DNA from: Planctomycetota bacterium
GTDB lineage: Bacteria > Planctomycetota > Phycisphaerae > WQYP01
Direction: 5' to 3'
DNA length: 45,038 nucleotides
Assembly (NCBI GenBank): GCA_021827645.1
Contig: JAKAVA010000031.1
Location: forward strand, 1 to 45,038
Shown piece by piece: positions 33,940 to 42,064 of this stretch. A program made the translations under genes and the position numbers. Numbering within the stretch: position 1 is the first letter of the stretch; each line of letters opens with the position of its first letter. The notes beneath the pieces are model-generated. The model did no database searches, was not told where the DNA came from, and saw only the letters and a list, made by a program, of their open reading frames with translations.

Positions 33940-35886
33940 TCAACTGGTGCAGAAGACCTGCCAATTTTTACGGGCTTGCTCGGCGGCGCCCGCGAGGCCC
34001 CTCGGCCGGAGCTGTTGGTCGTAATCGACGACGTTACGCACAGCCTCTGAGAAGCCACTGAGTATTCGAAGGTTGCGGCCCACTGTGGTTTGTGAATTCT
34101 GGCCACCCTCGCCTAAACCATTCGCCCTCGCGGCTGTCGCCGCGAGGGTGTCGAACCAGTTATGAATACCGTACCGCAGGATGCGCCCGGCCTGATCGGG
34201 AAAACATGCGAGGATCAGACACGCCACCAAGACGCTGTCGGGATCAGGGCAACGAAGGTAAAGGTCCCCTCCCGAGCCCTTCTCGGGCTTGGCTGCTTTT
34301 GCGGCCCTTACCATATTCAGCCATCGGCGTCGCGCATCGCGCAGGCCGTTGCGCAGGGTTCGGGGTGTGAGGTGGCGCATGACACCAAATTCGCTTGAGT
34401 CGTTGAGGAACGCGGTAAATGTTCGCTGTGAATCGGGGCGCGTGGTTTCGGTGCCGGGGGAAATCTGGCCGTCCATCCAAACCCGAAAAACTTTCAGTAC
34501 TGCCTCACACTTGGACGCCATTGCTGCATCAAAATGGACTTGATTCTGGAAGAGCCGTGGCAACGCCACACCGCCGGCCACTTGCCAAAAGTTCCGGAAA
34601 CCGTAGTCCGCTCTCGCTGACGCGACCGATAGCTCGATGTCCTTAAGTATGTTCCCGGACAAGGGTTGACGCCTCGTCGACTGCTCTCCGAAATAACCCA
34701 CGAGGCTGCTCAAGCTAAACCTCCCGCTTGCCTCGGGCTCCTTTCGGAGGGCGGGCTGATCACCTGCCGGCTCCGACCAAGTGGGAGTCGCGCTGCAAAG
34801 GATGTACCCGAATCCGGGGTAGCGTTTTACCGCGTCGAGGAATCCTTCCAGAAGGGAGAAATAAGCGGCTGCTTTCTCCTTTGGGGCGATCCTATCCGTA
34901 TCTTCAACGCAAAAAATCAAACGGCAACGTGTGCGAAGCAGCAGTTCTGAAAGGGCGGGGAGCCAAACCTCGGTGGGCGGTGCGGCGATAACATCGAGTA
35001 TCCCGGCTGCACCGGCCTGGCCGAAGAGGGCCCTCGGGAGCGAAGCCGGCGCACCTGCGAATGGTATGATATCCAATCGATCCTTGATTGATTTAATACC
35101 CTCAATTACGGCGGCCCGAACAGCACTGGCCGCGTCCGCGTGATCCCAAAGCGATATATAGCAAAATCGGAGTTTTATTGCCCCGGCAACCTTTTGCGAC
35201 TCCGCTTGCTCGGCGGCAAGCCGGATAAGGGTGGACTTTCCGCTACCCCGAGCCCCAATCAGATGCACCGTTCCCGCAGGATCGGCCAAACCACGCGGTT
35301 GCAGCAAGGACACGAGGCCTGAGGCCTGCTCTTTGATGTCGAAGAGATCATCTTGGGCCGAGCCAATGGGATTCTCGCCTCCATCAAGCCAGCGCTGCAA
35401 TCGGATCAATGGCTCTCGATCGTGGATCGAGGCCCCACAAGGCGCGTCGGCGGGCGCCTGCTCCAGTTGCGTATCATCCGTTGCTTGCTGGCCGGGCCCT
35501 CGACGCTCGTGCAGACGAGCCAGCATGCGCGGTAGCAGCAGCATGTAAAACACGATCGATAAAATCGCCGAGAAAACCGCTGCTGGCCAGACGGCCGGTA
35601 CCGACAGTGTGTGACGCAGGAAACAGCTCGCCGCGGCCGCCATGGCAGCGCTGCCGACGGCTATCCATGGTGTGGGCGGTGGCCAGCCATGCACGGGCCA
35701 GATTGATCCCAGTCCCGGCAAGGCCGGCATGCGAAGCACCCAGAGAATGACCGCAAGAAAGGCGATGATTGCAACCGCGTCTGCACGCGGGATGAACCGG
35801 GCAACGAGAAGGCCCAGCACGACGGCGGAGACTACGATGGCGATAACCGCAGACACGAAAAATAGTGGGTAGAGGTTTCGCTTCAC
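33940..35886 (-). CDS. Membrane-anchored KAP-like P-loop NTPase
   Basis: Four hydrophobic segments (~6-29, ~36-52, ~73-91, ~98-118) are followed by a cytoplasmic P-loop domain. Walker A is GARGSGKST (211-219) and the Walker B-like strand is RLIFCVEDTDRI (322-333), followed by a helix-rich region to residue 648. N-terminal membrane segments next to a P-loop whose Walker B ends in ED/DD-x-DR are typical of KAP NTPases (Kidins220/ARMS and PifA group). Bacterial members include the plasmid phage-exclusion protein PifA, but most are uncharacterised. The start is GTG at 35886 with a GGGGTG upstream. It has no obvious partner gene, so it looks like an isolated accessory gene. Function unknown; defence is a guess. 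Confidence 0.65.
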   Translation of the reverse strand: MKRNLYPLFFVSAVIAIVVSAVVLGLLVARFIPRADAVAIIAFLAVILWVLRMPALPGLGSIWPVHGWPPPTPWIAVGSAAMAAAASCFLRHTLSVPAVWPAAVFSAILSIVFYMLLLPRMLARLHERRGPGQQATDDTQLEQAPADAPCGASIHDREPLIRLQRWLDGGENPIGSAQDDLFDIKEQASGLVSLLQPRGLADPAGTVHLIGARGSGKSTLIRLAAEQAESQKVAGAIKLRFCYISLWDHADAASAVRAAVIEGIKSIKDRLDIIPFAGAPASLPRALFGQAGAAGILDVIAAPPTEVWLPALSELLLRTRCRLIFCVEDTDRIAPKEKAAAYFSLLEGFLDAVKRYPGFGYILCSATPTWSEPAGDQPALRKEPEASGRFSLSSLVGYFGEQSTRRQPLSGNILKDIELSVASARADYGFRNFWQVAGGVALPRLFQNQVHFDAAMASKCEAVLKVFRVWMDGQISPGTETTRPDSQRTFTAFLNDSSEFGVMRHLTPRTLRNGLRDARRRWLNMVRAAKAAKPEKGSGGDLYLRCPDPDSVLVACLILACFPDQAGRILRYGIHNWFDTLAATAARANGLGEGGQNSQTTVGRNLRILSGFSEAVRNVVDYDQQLRPRGLAGAAEQARKNWQVFCTS

Positions 35887-36073
35887 GATTCACCCCAGAA
35901 TAAGTTCCTACTTGGCGACCGCTTGACACATTATTGGCGGCCCCACAAAAGACGGCAACCGGGCGCCGACGTTTACCTGCCAAGATGAAGCGCGTGTTGC
36001 CTCCCCCCGCCCATTTTCACAGCGCTATAAACCTGAGGCAAAAAACTGTAAACTCTTGGTCTCGGGTTGCGGC

Positions 36074-36095
36074 GGCATGTATCGATTGACATGCC
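36074..36095. promoter_or_regulatory. Palindrome upstream of the aldo/keto reductase, candidate operator
   Basis: GGCATGT (36074-36080) and ACATGCC (36089-36095) form a perfect 7-bp inverted repeat with an 8-base spacer. It lies 44 bases before the reductase start, in the 253-base gap between two divergent genes. The symmetry and position suit a dimeric regulator's site. The rest of the gap shows no clear promoter pair. Confidence 0.4.
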
Positions 36096-36139
36096 CGGCT
36101 GCGGCTTGCGTTTTTGGCGTTTGGCCTTGGAGTGTTGTT

Positions 36140-37261
36140 ATGCTTTATCGTTCCATTCCCAATACCGATATGAAAGTCTCCGCCTTATCGTTCGGCAATT
36201 TTATCTACGGCAGCGGCATGTGGGGCAAGACGGCCGCGGATGAGCCGGAGGGTGTCGCCCTGCAGAATAAGGCGTTTGATCTGGGCGTGAATTTTTTTGA
36301 TACCGCCGACGCCTACGACAACGGTCGGGCGGAAGAACTCATGCGCCCCACCATCGCCTACGCCGGCCGCGAGAACGTGATCCTCTCCACCAAGTTCGGC
36401 TACGATTTTTACTCCGACCCGGGCACGGCGGGCTCGCACCGGGAACGCAAACAGGATTTTTCGCCTTCCTTTCTGCAATACGCTCTGGAGCAGTCGCTTA
36501 AGCGGCTCAACACCGATTACATTGATCTGTGGCAGGCCCACAATATTAAATTGCCGCAGATGAGCGATGAACTCGTTACCAAACTGGAACAACTCACCCG
36601 CGAGGGAAAATTACGGGCATGGGGTATTGCGCTGGGGCCGGCGATCGGCTGGCGGGAAGAGGGCGCCGCCGCCATTGAACAGTGGCGCTGCGCCACGGTG
36701 CAGACGGTGTTTAATATGTTGGAGCAGCACCCGGGGTTGGAATTCTGCCGCCGGAGCGAAGCAACCGGCTGCACCGGAATCATCAGTCGCGTGCCGCACA
36801 GTTCGGGCATTCTGCAGGATATCTACACCGAAAACATGACCTTCACGGACCATCGCAAGTTTCGCGATCGGAACTGGTTGGTGTACGGCCTGAAAAAAGT
36901 TGAAAAACTGCGCGATATTCAGCGTGCCCATGGATGCACCATGGCGCAGCTTGCGATTAAATGGCTGCTGACATTCCCCACGCTGATCTCGGTGCAGCCG
37001 AACATTGCCACCGAAGCGGAACTGACGGAATTTGCCGCCGCAGCGTCACAGAGTGATTTCCTTTCGCCGGCGGAGATGAAGCAGATTGAAACGCTGGTGG
37101 AGAGCGATTTCGGCTACGGGGCCGAGGCGCATGCATGCGATCTGAAAAGCAGCATGACATCCAATGGCGTCACCCGCAGCGAATATCAGATGAATCATGC
37201 CATACCGCGGCTGCCCGGATCCGCGCACGAGTCACCGCAGAGGGCCGCGGCCGGCCGCTGA
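36140..37261 (+). CDS. Aldo/keto reductase
   Basis: This NADPH-type oxidoreductase is a TIM barrel. The catalytic tetrad is visible as Asp54 and Tyr59 in FFDTADAYDNG, Lys85 in LSTKFGYDF and His134 in DLWQAHN. The ATG at 36140 gives the standard N-terminus (MLYRSIPNTDMKVSALSFGN) and has GGAG at 36129-36132. An in-frame upstream start at 36056 would add an unrelated Cys/Gly-rich stretch running through the palindrome and is rejected. At 373 residues it is longer than the usual ~320-340; the last ~35 residues form a polar tail. The substrate cannot be assigned. A terminator-like hairpin follows, so it is probably transcribed alone. Confidence 0.9.
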   Translation: MLYRSIPNTDMKVSALSFGNFIYGSGMWGKTAADEPEGVALQNKAFDLGVNFFDTADAYDNGRAEELMRPTIAYAGRENVILSTKFGYDFYSDPGTAGSHRERKQDFSPSFLQYALEQSLKRLNTDYIDLWQAHNIKLPQMSDELVTKLEQLTREGKLRAWGIALGPAIGWREEGAAAIEQWRCATVQTVFNMLEQHPGLEFCRRSEATGCTGIISRVPHSSGILQDIYTENMTFTDHRKFRDRNWLVYGLKKVEKLRDIQRAHGCTMAQLAIKWLLTFPTLISVQPNIATEAELTEFAAAASQSDFLSPAEMKQIETLVESDFGYGAEAHACDLKSSMTSNGVTRSEYQMNHAIPRLPGSAHESPQRAAAGR

Positions 37262-37373
37262 GGCAGACCGCGCATACTGCAGAGAATAGGAATGTTTTCC
37301 GATTTCGCCGGAACGTCATTGGGCATTTGAACATCCGGAGATAATCCTCTACGCTTTCCATGCACCGGGTTTG

Positions 37374-37396
37374 GCCGAGAAGAATCGGCGGTTTTT
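37374..37396 (+). terminator. Rho-independent terminator between the reductase and tauE genes
   Basis: GCCGA (37374-37378) pairs with TCGGC (37385-37389) around a 6-nt loop, and TTTTT follows at 37392-37396. The stem is short but GC-rich. It ends 24 bases before the next start codon. Confidence 0.5.
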
Positions 37397-37420
37397 CATT
37401 GAATTGGGGGTAGCTCCAAC

Positions 37421-38275
37421 GTGTCAACGGCTTCATTGATTTGGGTACTGAAAATCGCCCTCATGTCTTTCGTGGGAGGTGTGGTGGGGTCGATCAGCGG
37501 GCTCGGCGGAGGCATTGTGATTGTGCCGGTGCTGACCATTTTCATGGGGTTGCCGATTGAAGACGCCATCGGGGCGAGCATCGTTTCGGTTATCGCGGTT
37601 TCCTCCGGCGCGGGGGCGGTTTACGTACGAGATCACATCACCAATGTCCGCATTGCGATGTTTCTTGAATTGTCCACCGCCACCGGGGCCATCGTTGGTG
37701 CGGCGGTACTGGCGCAGTTACTCAATGCCCAGTTGCTTTCGATTCTTTTCGGCATCACCCTGCTGGTGTCGCTGATTCCCGTAATGTTCAAGATCGGCGA
37801 CGAACTGCCAAAAAATATTACCAACGATCGGCTCGCCAATTTTCTCAAATTACAGGGAAGCTATTTTGACAAGCGGATGAACCGGGAAGTGTACTACAAT
37901 TCCGCGCATGTTCCCCCCGCGATGGGGATTATGTTTGTGGCGGGATTGATGGCGGGGATATTGGGGATCGGGGCCGGCGTGCTAAAGGTGCTGGCACAGG
38001 AAATCGCCATGCGATTGCCGACCAAGGTTTCGACCGCAACGAGTAATTTTATGATCGGTGTGACCGGTGCGGCGGCTGCGGGCGTGTATCTGCGGCGCGG
38101 ACTGGTGCTGCCGTATCTGGTGGTACCGGTAGCGACATCGGTCCTGCTGGGGGCGCTGCTGGGGACCAAACTCATGGAAAAGATGTCTAACGCCGGGGTG
38201 CGGAAGGTATTTGCCGTTGCTCTGGGCGTGGTGGGAATTGAAATGTTACTGCGTGGATTCAAGGTGCACATGTGA
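37421..38275 (+). CDS. TauE/SafE-family membrane transporter
   Basis: This 284-residue polytopic membrane protein has the TauE/SafE N-terminal repeat SFVGGVVGSISGLGGGIVIVPVL and a second related repeat (GLMAGILGIGAGVLKVLAQ). These Gly-rich repeats are diagnostic of the family, which exports sulfite, sulfoacetate and other organic anions. The GTG start at 37421 follows a G-rich sequence. Its stop overlaps the start of the DUF1634 gene (TGATG), so translation of the two is probably coupled. TauE plus DUF1634 neighbours are seen in many bacteria, suggesting a two-component transporter. The anion moved here is unknown. Confidence 0.88.
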   Translation: MSTASLIWVLKIALMSFVGGVVGSISGLGGGIVIVPVLTIFMGLPIEDAIGASIVSVIAVSSGAGAVYVRDHITNVRIAMFLELSTATGAIVGAAVLAQLLNAQLLSILFGITLLVSLIPVMFKIGDELPKNITNDRLANFLKLQGSYFDKRMNREVYYNSAHVPPAMGIMFVAGLMAGILGIGAGVLKVLAQEIAMRLPTKVSTATSNFMIGVTGAAAAGVYLRRGLVLPYLVVPVATSVLLGALLGTKLMEKMSNAGVRKVFAVALGVVGIEMLLRGFKVHM

Positions 38276-38688
38276 TGAACGAAGACATACAACCCGTCAC
38301 CCCTCCGTCAACCGAAAAAGCACCCGTCGTCCATGACGATGCTATTGTTCAGGATGTATCGGGATGGGTGCTACGGATCGGCGTGGTCCTGAGCGTGGTG
38401 GTCATGATTGTCGGGTTTATTCTCAGCTACATTCAAACCAACCCGACTGTGAAACACATGGAACATGCCACCTTCAAATGGAGCACGCACAAGCTGGTCA
38501 TTGGCGTGCTGCACGGGTCGGGTGAGTCGATCATTGAACTGGGCCTTTTGATGCTGGTTCTTACGCCGGTGACACGGGTGGCGGTGAGCGTATTTCTCTT
38601 CACCTTTGTTGATAAAGACCGCTTTTATGCCGTCGTGACGTTGGGCGTCTTGGCGCTGACTCTGATCTCTCTGTTTTGCATACATTGA
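38275..38688 (+). CDS. DUF1634 membrane protein
   Basis: This 137-residue protein has three predicted membrane segments (~31-54, ~84-111, ~117-136). The pattern GESIIELGLLMLVLTPVTRVAVSVFLF followed by DRFYAVVTLGVL is typical of DUF1634. No catalytic motif is visible. The ATG at 38275 overlaps the tauE stop by one base (TGATG); an in-frame GTG at 38272 is an alternative. Family members usually accompany TauE-like transporters, so it is probably an accessory subunit. Confidence 0.85.
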   Translation: MNEDIQPVTPPSTEKAPVVHDDAIVQDVSGWVLRIGVVLSVVVMIVGFILSYIQTNPTVKHMEHATFKWSTHKLVIGVLHGSGESIIELGLLMLVLTPVTRVAVSVFLFTFVDKDRFYAVVTLGVLALTLISLFCIH

Positions 38689-38752
38689 AAAGTGGCCGAG
38701 CGGTGCGGTGTGCGATTCGCATTAGCCGATAAGTCCTCGTAGAATCTCGCCC

Positions 38753-40651
38753 ATGCGGATTGACGAATTGTTGCGAAAAATAATATTCAAACGCCCCGTG
38801 ACCCCGCGCCTGCCCTGGATGGTTCTCGTGCTGCTGGTGTCCATGACAACGGTGGTATCGGCGGCCGTTGAATTGGCCCCCACAGGCTTGGAAGCCTCGG
38901 GAGACGGTCGCACGGTTTTTTTATGCCTGCCCGTGACGGCGAAGGGGAACAAGCCGGAATTTGCCATCTGGTATCACCCGGCTAATCGTCGGGCCGGCAA
39001 TGGAGGGCTTTGGAAAGCACTTTATGCAACACCGCTGGTCGGCCATCCGGCTTGTATCGCCACACTTCACCCGGCTCACTCCGGTTCACGATTATCGTCG
39101 CTTGTGACATTCTTTCGCAGCGGCACCGGATGGGAGTATTCATCGGCGGGAATGGTGGCGCTGCCCCCCCTGCCGAAGGGCTTTAGACCGGTGACCACCT
39201 GCGATACCGAAAGCGGGCTGCTGGTTTTGGGCAAATCCATACCCGCTGCGGCCCACGGGGCTACCGACACAAAGCCCTCCGCATCTGAACCAACCACTGC
39301 GCCTGCCGCAAAACATTCTGCGACCACCCGGCCAGCGGCCAAAGCCCCAGTGAAAGCCAAAACCAAGCCTCAACCGAAAGTTGCCACAACAGCCGGTGCC
39401 CAATGGATGCTGTTGAATTTGAAACATGGAGACTGGAAAAAGGCACCGCTGCCGCCCCATCTCCCGCGGATTTCCACCCCATCCAAGCTCGTCCTGGTAG
39501 AAAAGAGTGGCGAATTGTGGCTTTTTGCCAATAAGCCCGGCCCGATAGAGACAATTCAAGTCTGGCGAGCCGATCGATTCACGCGAGCAACAGCCTCAAC
39601 TGCCGGTCCCGTCCCTGCTCGTGCCACTAAACCGGCGATTCAGAAAGCTATACCATCTAAACCGGTAACAGGCGTTACAGCCCCGTCCGGCAGGAAGCAG
39701 GAGCTATCCGCACCGACGCAAACGCACGGCGTCTGGGTGTGGAGTACGCGGGTGGTACGATTACAGATTCCCGCACCACACGGGGTTGCGATGGAACTCG
39801 CCGGTCGCGGCGGTATCGCCGTACTGGTGGCATCCAAGCTGAATCCATCGCAAACGGCCATTACGGGGGGAGAAATTATTCCCCACGGTGCGACCGCCTC
39901 GCTTGTCGCATGGTCAAAAGGGATTGCGCTGCCCAAGATGGCGGTCGCGGACCCACTGACCGATCTGACGGCAGCGCGGGACGGCGATTGTATCAATCTT
40001 TTAATGCTGAGCGGAAAAGGGGTGATCACGTCGGTTACTCTGGGGATGACCGGCGATGTAATATACAGCGCAACACCGGTCGAGGTGGCCAAGACCCAGG
40101 TGCCGCAGCCACCCTCCCTTACGCAATTCCTCGTGCTGGCCATGGTCACACTGCTGGTGTTTTCGCTCTGGCAGCGTCGATCACCGGCCGGTGTGACTGA
40201 GCCGGCGGGTTTTCAGATTGCGTTACTTCGTCAGCGCCTGATCGCCGCGATGATTGATATGTTGGTGGCTGCCGCGGCCGTTGCGGTGATCTTCCGGCTT
40301 TACGACTACCATTCATGGCAGCCGATCATCCACGCGGCTGAAAATGTCCTCTCTCAGCCGGATCTTTTACTCAGTACGCCGCCGCTGGTGATGTGGCTGG
40401 TGCTTTATGAACTGCATGTGATGGTGGGAGAAGCCATGACCGGCCGGTCGATTGGCAAGGCAATGGTTGGTATTCGGGTGGTGGATATGTCCGGCAAGCC
40501 GGCGAGTCCGCTGGCGATTCTGCTGCGTAATCTTATTCGTATACCGGAAATGATCACGGTATTTTTATTAATTTTTATGTTGGTAAGCCAGGAACGCCAG
40601 AGACTGGGGGACCTGATCGGCCGCACGATCGTGGTCCGGCGGAAGAAATAG
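38753..40651 (+). CDS. RDD-family membrane protein with large N-terminal external domain
   Basis: The C-terminal ~150 residues form an RDD domain: LRQRLIAAMIDMLVAAAAVA, a second membrane segment, then GRSIGKAMVGIRVVDMSGKP and LGDLIGRTIVVRRKK. The N-terminus has a hydrophobic anchor (~21-38). Between them lie ~430 residues of probably external sequence, including Pro/Ala/Thr/Lys-rich linkers at roughly 165-205 and 285-325. An extra membrane helix (FLVLAMVTLLVFSLW) sits just before the RDD domain. RDD proteins are little characterised; some have been linked to ion transport. The N-terminal part shows repeated short beta-like segments but no motif I can name. No clear ribosome-binding site is seen. 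It is closely followed by the trmL-like gene. Confidence 0.75.
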   Translation: MRIDELLRKIIFKRPVTPRLPWMVLVLLVSMTTVVSAAVELAPTGLEASGDGRTVFLCLPVTAKGNKPEFAIWYHPANRRAGNGGLWKALYATPLVGHPACIATLHPAHSGSRLSSLVTFFRSGTGWEYSSAGMVALPPLPKGFRPVTTCDTESGLLVLGKSIPAAAHGATDTKPSASEPTTAPAAKHSATTRPAAKAPVKAKTKPQPKVATTAGAQWMLLNLKHGDWKKAPLPPHLPRISTPSKLVLVEKSGELWLFANKPGPIETIQVWRADRFTRATASTAGPVPARATKPAIQKAIPSKPVTGVTAPSGRKQELSAPTQTHGVWVWSTRVVRLQIPAPHGVAMELAGRGGIAVLVASKLNPSQTAITGGEIIPHGATASLVAWSKGIALPKMAVADPLTDLTAARDGDCINLLMLSGKGVITSVTLGMTGDVIYSATPVEVAKTQVPQPPSLTQFLVLAMVTLLVFSLWQRRSPAGVTEPAGFQIALLRQRLIAAMIDMLVAAAAVAVIFRLYDYHSWQPIIHAAENVLSQPDLLLSTPPLVMWLVLYELHVMVGEAMTGRSIGKAMVGIRVVDMSGKPASPLAILLRNLIRIPEMITVFLLIFMLVSQERQRLGDLIGRTIVVRRKK

Positions 40652-40659
40652 CCTCTGCG

Positions 40660-41271
40660 ATGCCCGCTTCAGCACTGCGCCCGTCAGGGGAGAAAAACAA
40701 TTTGCCGCCGCAGCCATTGCAATCCGACCATCAGCAGCTGGCGACGGAGGACCGGGTAACACCGGCGGGCCCGGTTGAGTCTGGCCATCCGGATGCAGCC
40801 CTGATTTCCGTTCATCATCACCTCTCCATCGTACTGGTGCACCCTGAAATGCCGCAGAACACGGGTAATATTATTCGGCTCTGTGCGGCAGCAGGTGCGT
40901 CCCTGCATCTTGTCCGACCGCTCGGTTTTGTCTGGAACGATAAAAAACTTCGGCGTTCGGCGATGGATTATATCGGGCGGGTATCGGTCGATATTCATGC
41001 GGATATTCAGGCGTATCAAGCGGTGGCCTCCGGGCGACACTGGCTTTTCAGTGCCAAGGCGCCAAGGAGTCTGTATCAAGTCCACTTTCAACCCGGTGAC
41101 CGGTTGGTATTCGGGAGCGAATCAGCCGGTTTGCCCGAAGAATTCAGAGCGCTCTACCCGCAGAATCTCATTCGCATCCCGATGCTTGTCGGAATGCGAT
41201 GTCTGAATCTTTCATCGGCGGCGGCCGTCGGACTTTACGAGGCGATCCGCCAGGTTAGCGTACAGGAGTGA
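40660..41271 (+). CDS. trmL: tRNA (cytidine(34)-2'-O)-methyltransferase, TrmL-like
   Basis: This SPOUT-fold methyltransferase starts its core at LSIVLVHPEMPQNTGNIIRL (55-74). VRPLGFVWNDKKLRRSAMDY follows, then the trefoil-knot motifs VFGSESAGLPEE and IRIPMLVGMRCLNLSSAAAV. This pattern matches TrmL, which 2'-O-methylates the wobble base of tRNA-Leu. The first ~50 residues are a polar extension absent from typical TrmL (~155 residues). I found no better in-frame start within it, so either the extension is real or an unusual start is used. It lies 8 bases after the RDD gene and 6 before the MazG-like gene. Confidence 0.85.
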   Translation: MPASALRPSGEKNNLPPQPLQSDHQQLATEDRVTPAGPVESGHPDAALISVHHHLSIVLVHPEMPQNTGNIIRLCAAAGASLHLVRPLGFVWNDKKLRRSAMDYIGRVSVDIHADIQAYQAVASGRHWLFSAKAPRSLYQVHFQPGDRLVFGSESAGLPEEFRALYPQNLIRIPMLVGMRCLNLSSAAAVGLYEAIRQVSVQE

Positions 41272-41277
41272 CGAAAT

Positions 41278-41562
41278 ATGGCAGCCAAACCGATCACCAT
41301 TGAGCAATTTCAGCAGCATATTCTCGAAAAATATGGAGATCATGATAAGAAACGGGGCTCGGCGCCAACATTCATGTGGTTTATTGAAGAGGTTGGGGAG
41401 TTGGCCACGGCGCTGGGATCGGACGACCCAGCCAACCTGCGGGAGGAATTTGCCGATGTCTTCGCATGGCTTTGCACACTGGCCAACATCAGCGGCGTCG
41501 ATCTTGCTGCGGCGGTGGAGCAAAAATATCTTCACGGTCGGGGGCCGGTGGGGCATAAATAA
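41278..41562 (+). CDS. MazG-like nucleotide pyrophosphohydrolase domain protein
   Basis: This 94-residue helical protein has the MazG/all-alpha NTP-PPase metal motif: Glu37, Glu38 and Glu41 in FIEEVGELATAL, and Glu57 and Asp60 in REEFADVFAWL. Such single-domain enzymes hydrolyse NTPs or dNTPs to monophosphates and often clean the nucleotide pool. At under 100 residues it is a minimal version and would act as a dimer or tetramer. CAGGAG lies shortly before the ATG, within the end of the trmL-like gene, so the two are probably co-transcribed. Confidence 0.85.
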   Translation: MAAKPITIEQFQQHILEKYGDHDKKRGSAPTFMWFIEEVGELATALGSDDPANLREEFADVFAWLCTLANISGVDLAAAVEQKYLHGRGPVGHK

Positions 41563-41613
41563 TCGGTGGAGGCGGCCGGGATAATCATGAGGGCAACCGA
41601 AGGCCGATTGGAA

Positions 41614-42015
41614 TTATTCCAGGCACGTTGCCTCAAGCCTCCATTGGTTGCCCTTGATTTGCTGAAGCGAGAGCCGCCATGGCGCGATCCCTGTCTCGAC
41701 TCGCAGTTTCAATTCCATGTCCGATTGATGCGTCATTTTTCCGGGATACCGGAGAACGGGCGTCACCCAACCCCGGTTATCGGATATCGCGCCGGAATAA
41801 TTCAGATATTTGAGCCGATGGTCGGGCAGGCGGATGATCGTGGTAGCGAATTGTCTGGAGGTCAAAAACCAGCCTGCCGGGTCGATTAAGCAACGCCAAG
41901 CCAGGAGGACCGGCGCATCGGCGGCGTGTATCAGGATGTCCCAGTGAATGACCACAGGACTTACGTGGTAGAGGATGACCAGTTTGTCGTTACCGTCGCC
42001 TTGCCGTTCAACCAT
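41614..42015 (-). CDS. LigD 3'-phosphoesterase-like small protein
   Basis: This 133-residue protein resembles the N-terminal phosphoesterase domain of bacterial DNA ligase D. It has LVILYHVSPVVIHWDILIH (12-30), with His17, His24 and Asp26 in the positions of the HxxxxxH-x-D metal motif. It also has LPDHRLKYLNYSGAISDNRG (63-82). In LigD this domain trims 3'-phosphate or ribonucleotide ends during non-homologous end joining. Neither a Ku gene nor ligase/polymerase domains lie nearby, so it stands alone. Assignment is by motif similarity from memory. It is on the opposite strand from its neighbours and diverges from the TPR lipoprotein gene; the start codon lacks a good ribosome-binding site. 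Confidence 0.6.
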   Translation of the reverse strand: MVERQGDGNDKLVILYHVSPVVIHWDILIHAADAPVLLAWRCLIDPAGWFLTSRQFATTIIRLPDHRLKYLNYSGAISDNRGWVTPVLRYPGKMTHQSDMELKLRVETGIAPWRLSLQQIKGNQWRLEATCLE

Positions 42016-42064
42016 GCTTCAATGATACTATCAATGTCGCCGGGTTTGGCTAAAGGAGATTTTC

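Noticed and set aside
33785-33964. 60-residue N-terminal extension of the isocitrate dehydrogenase-like gene
   Set aside because: The canonical family N-terminus begins at 33784 with a ribosome-binding site, and the extension overlaps the KAP gene's 3' end.
36056-36139. 28-residue extension of the aldo/keto reductase
   Set aside because: The ATG at 36140 gives the family N-terminus and has its own GGAG; the extension crosses a palindrome likely to be regulatory.
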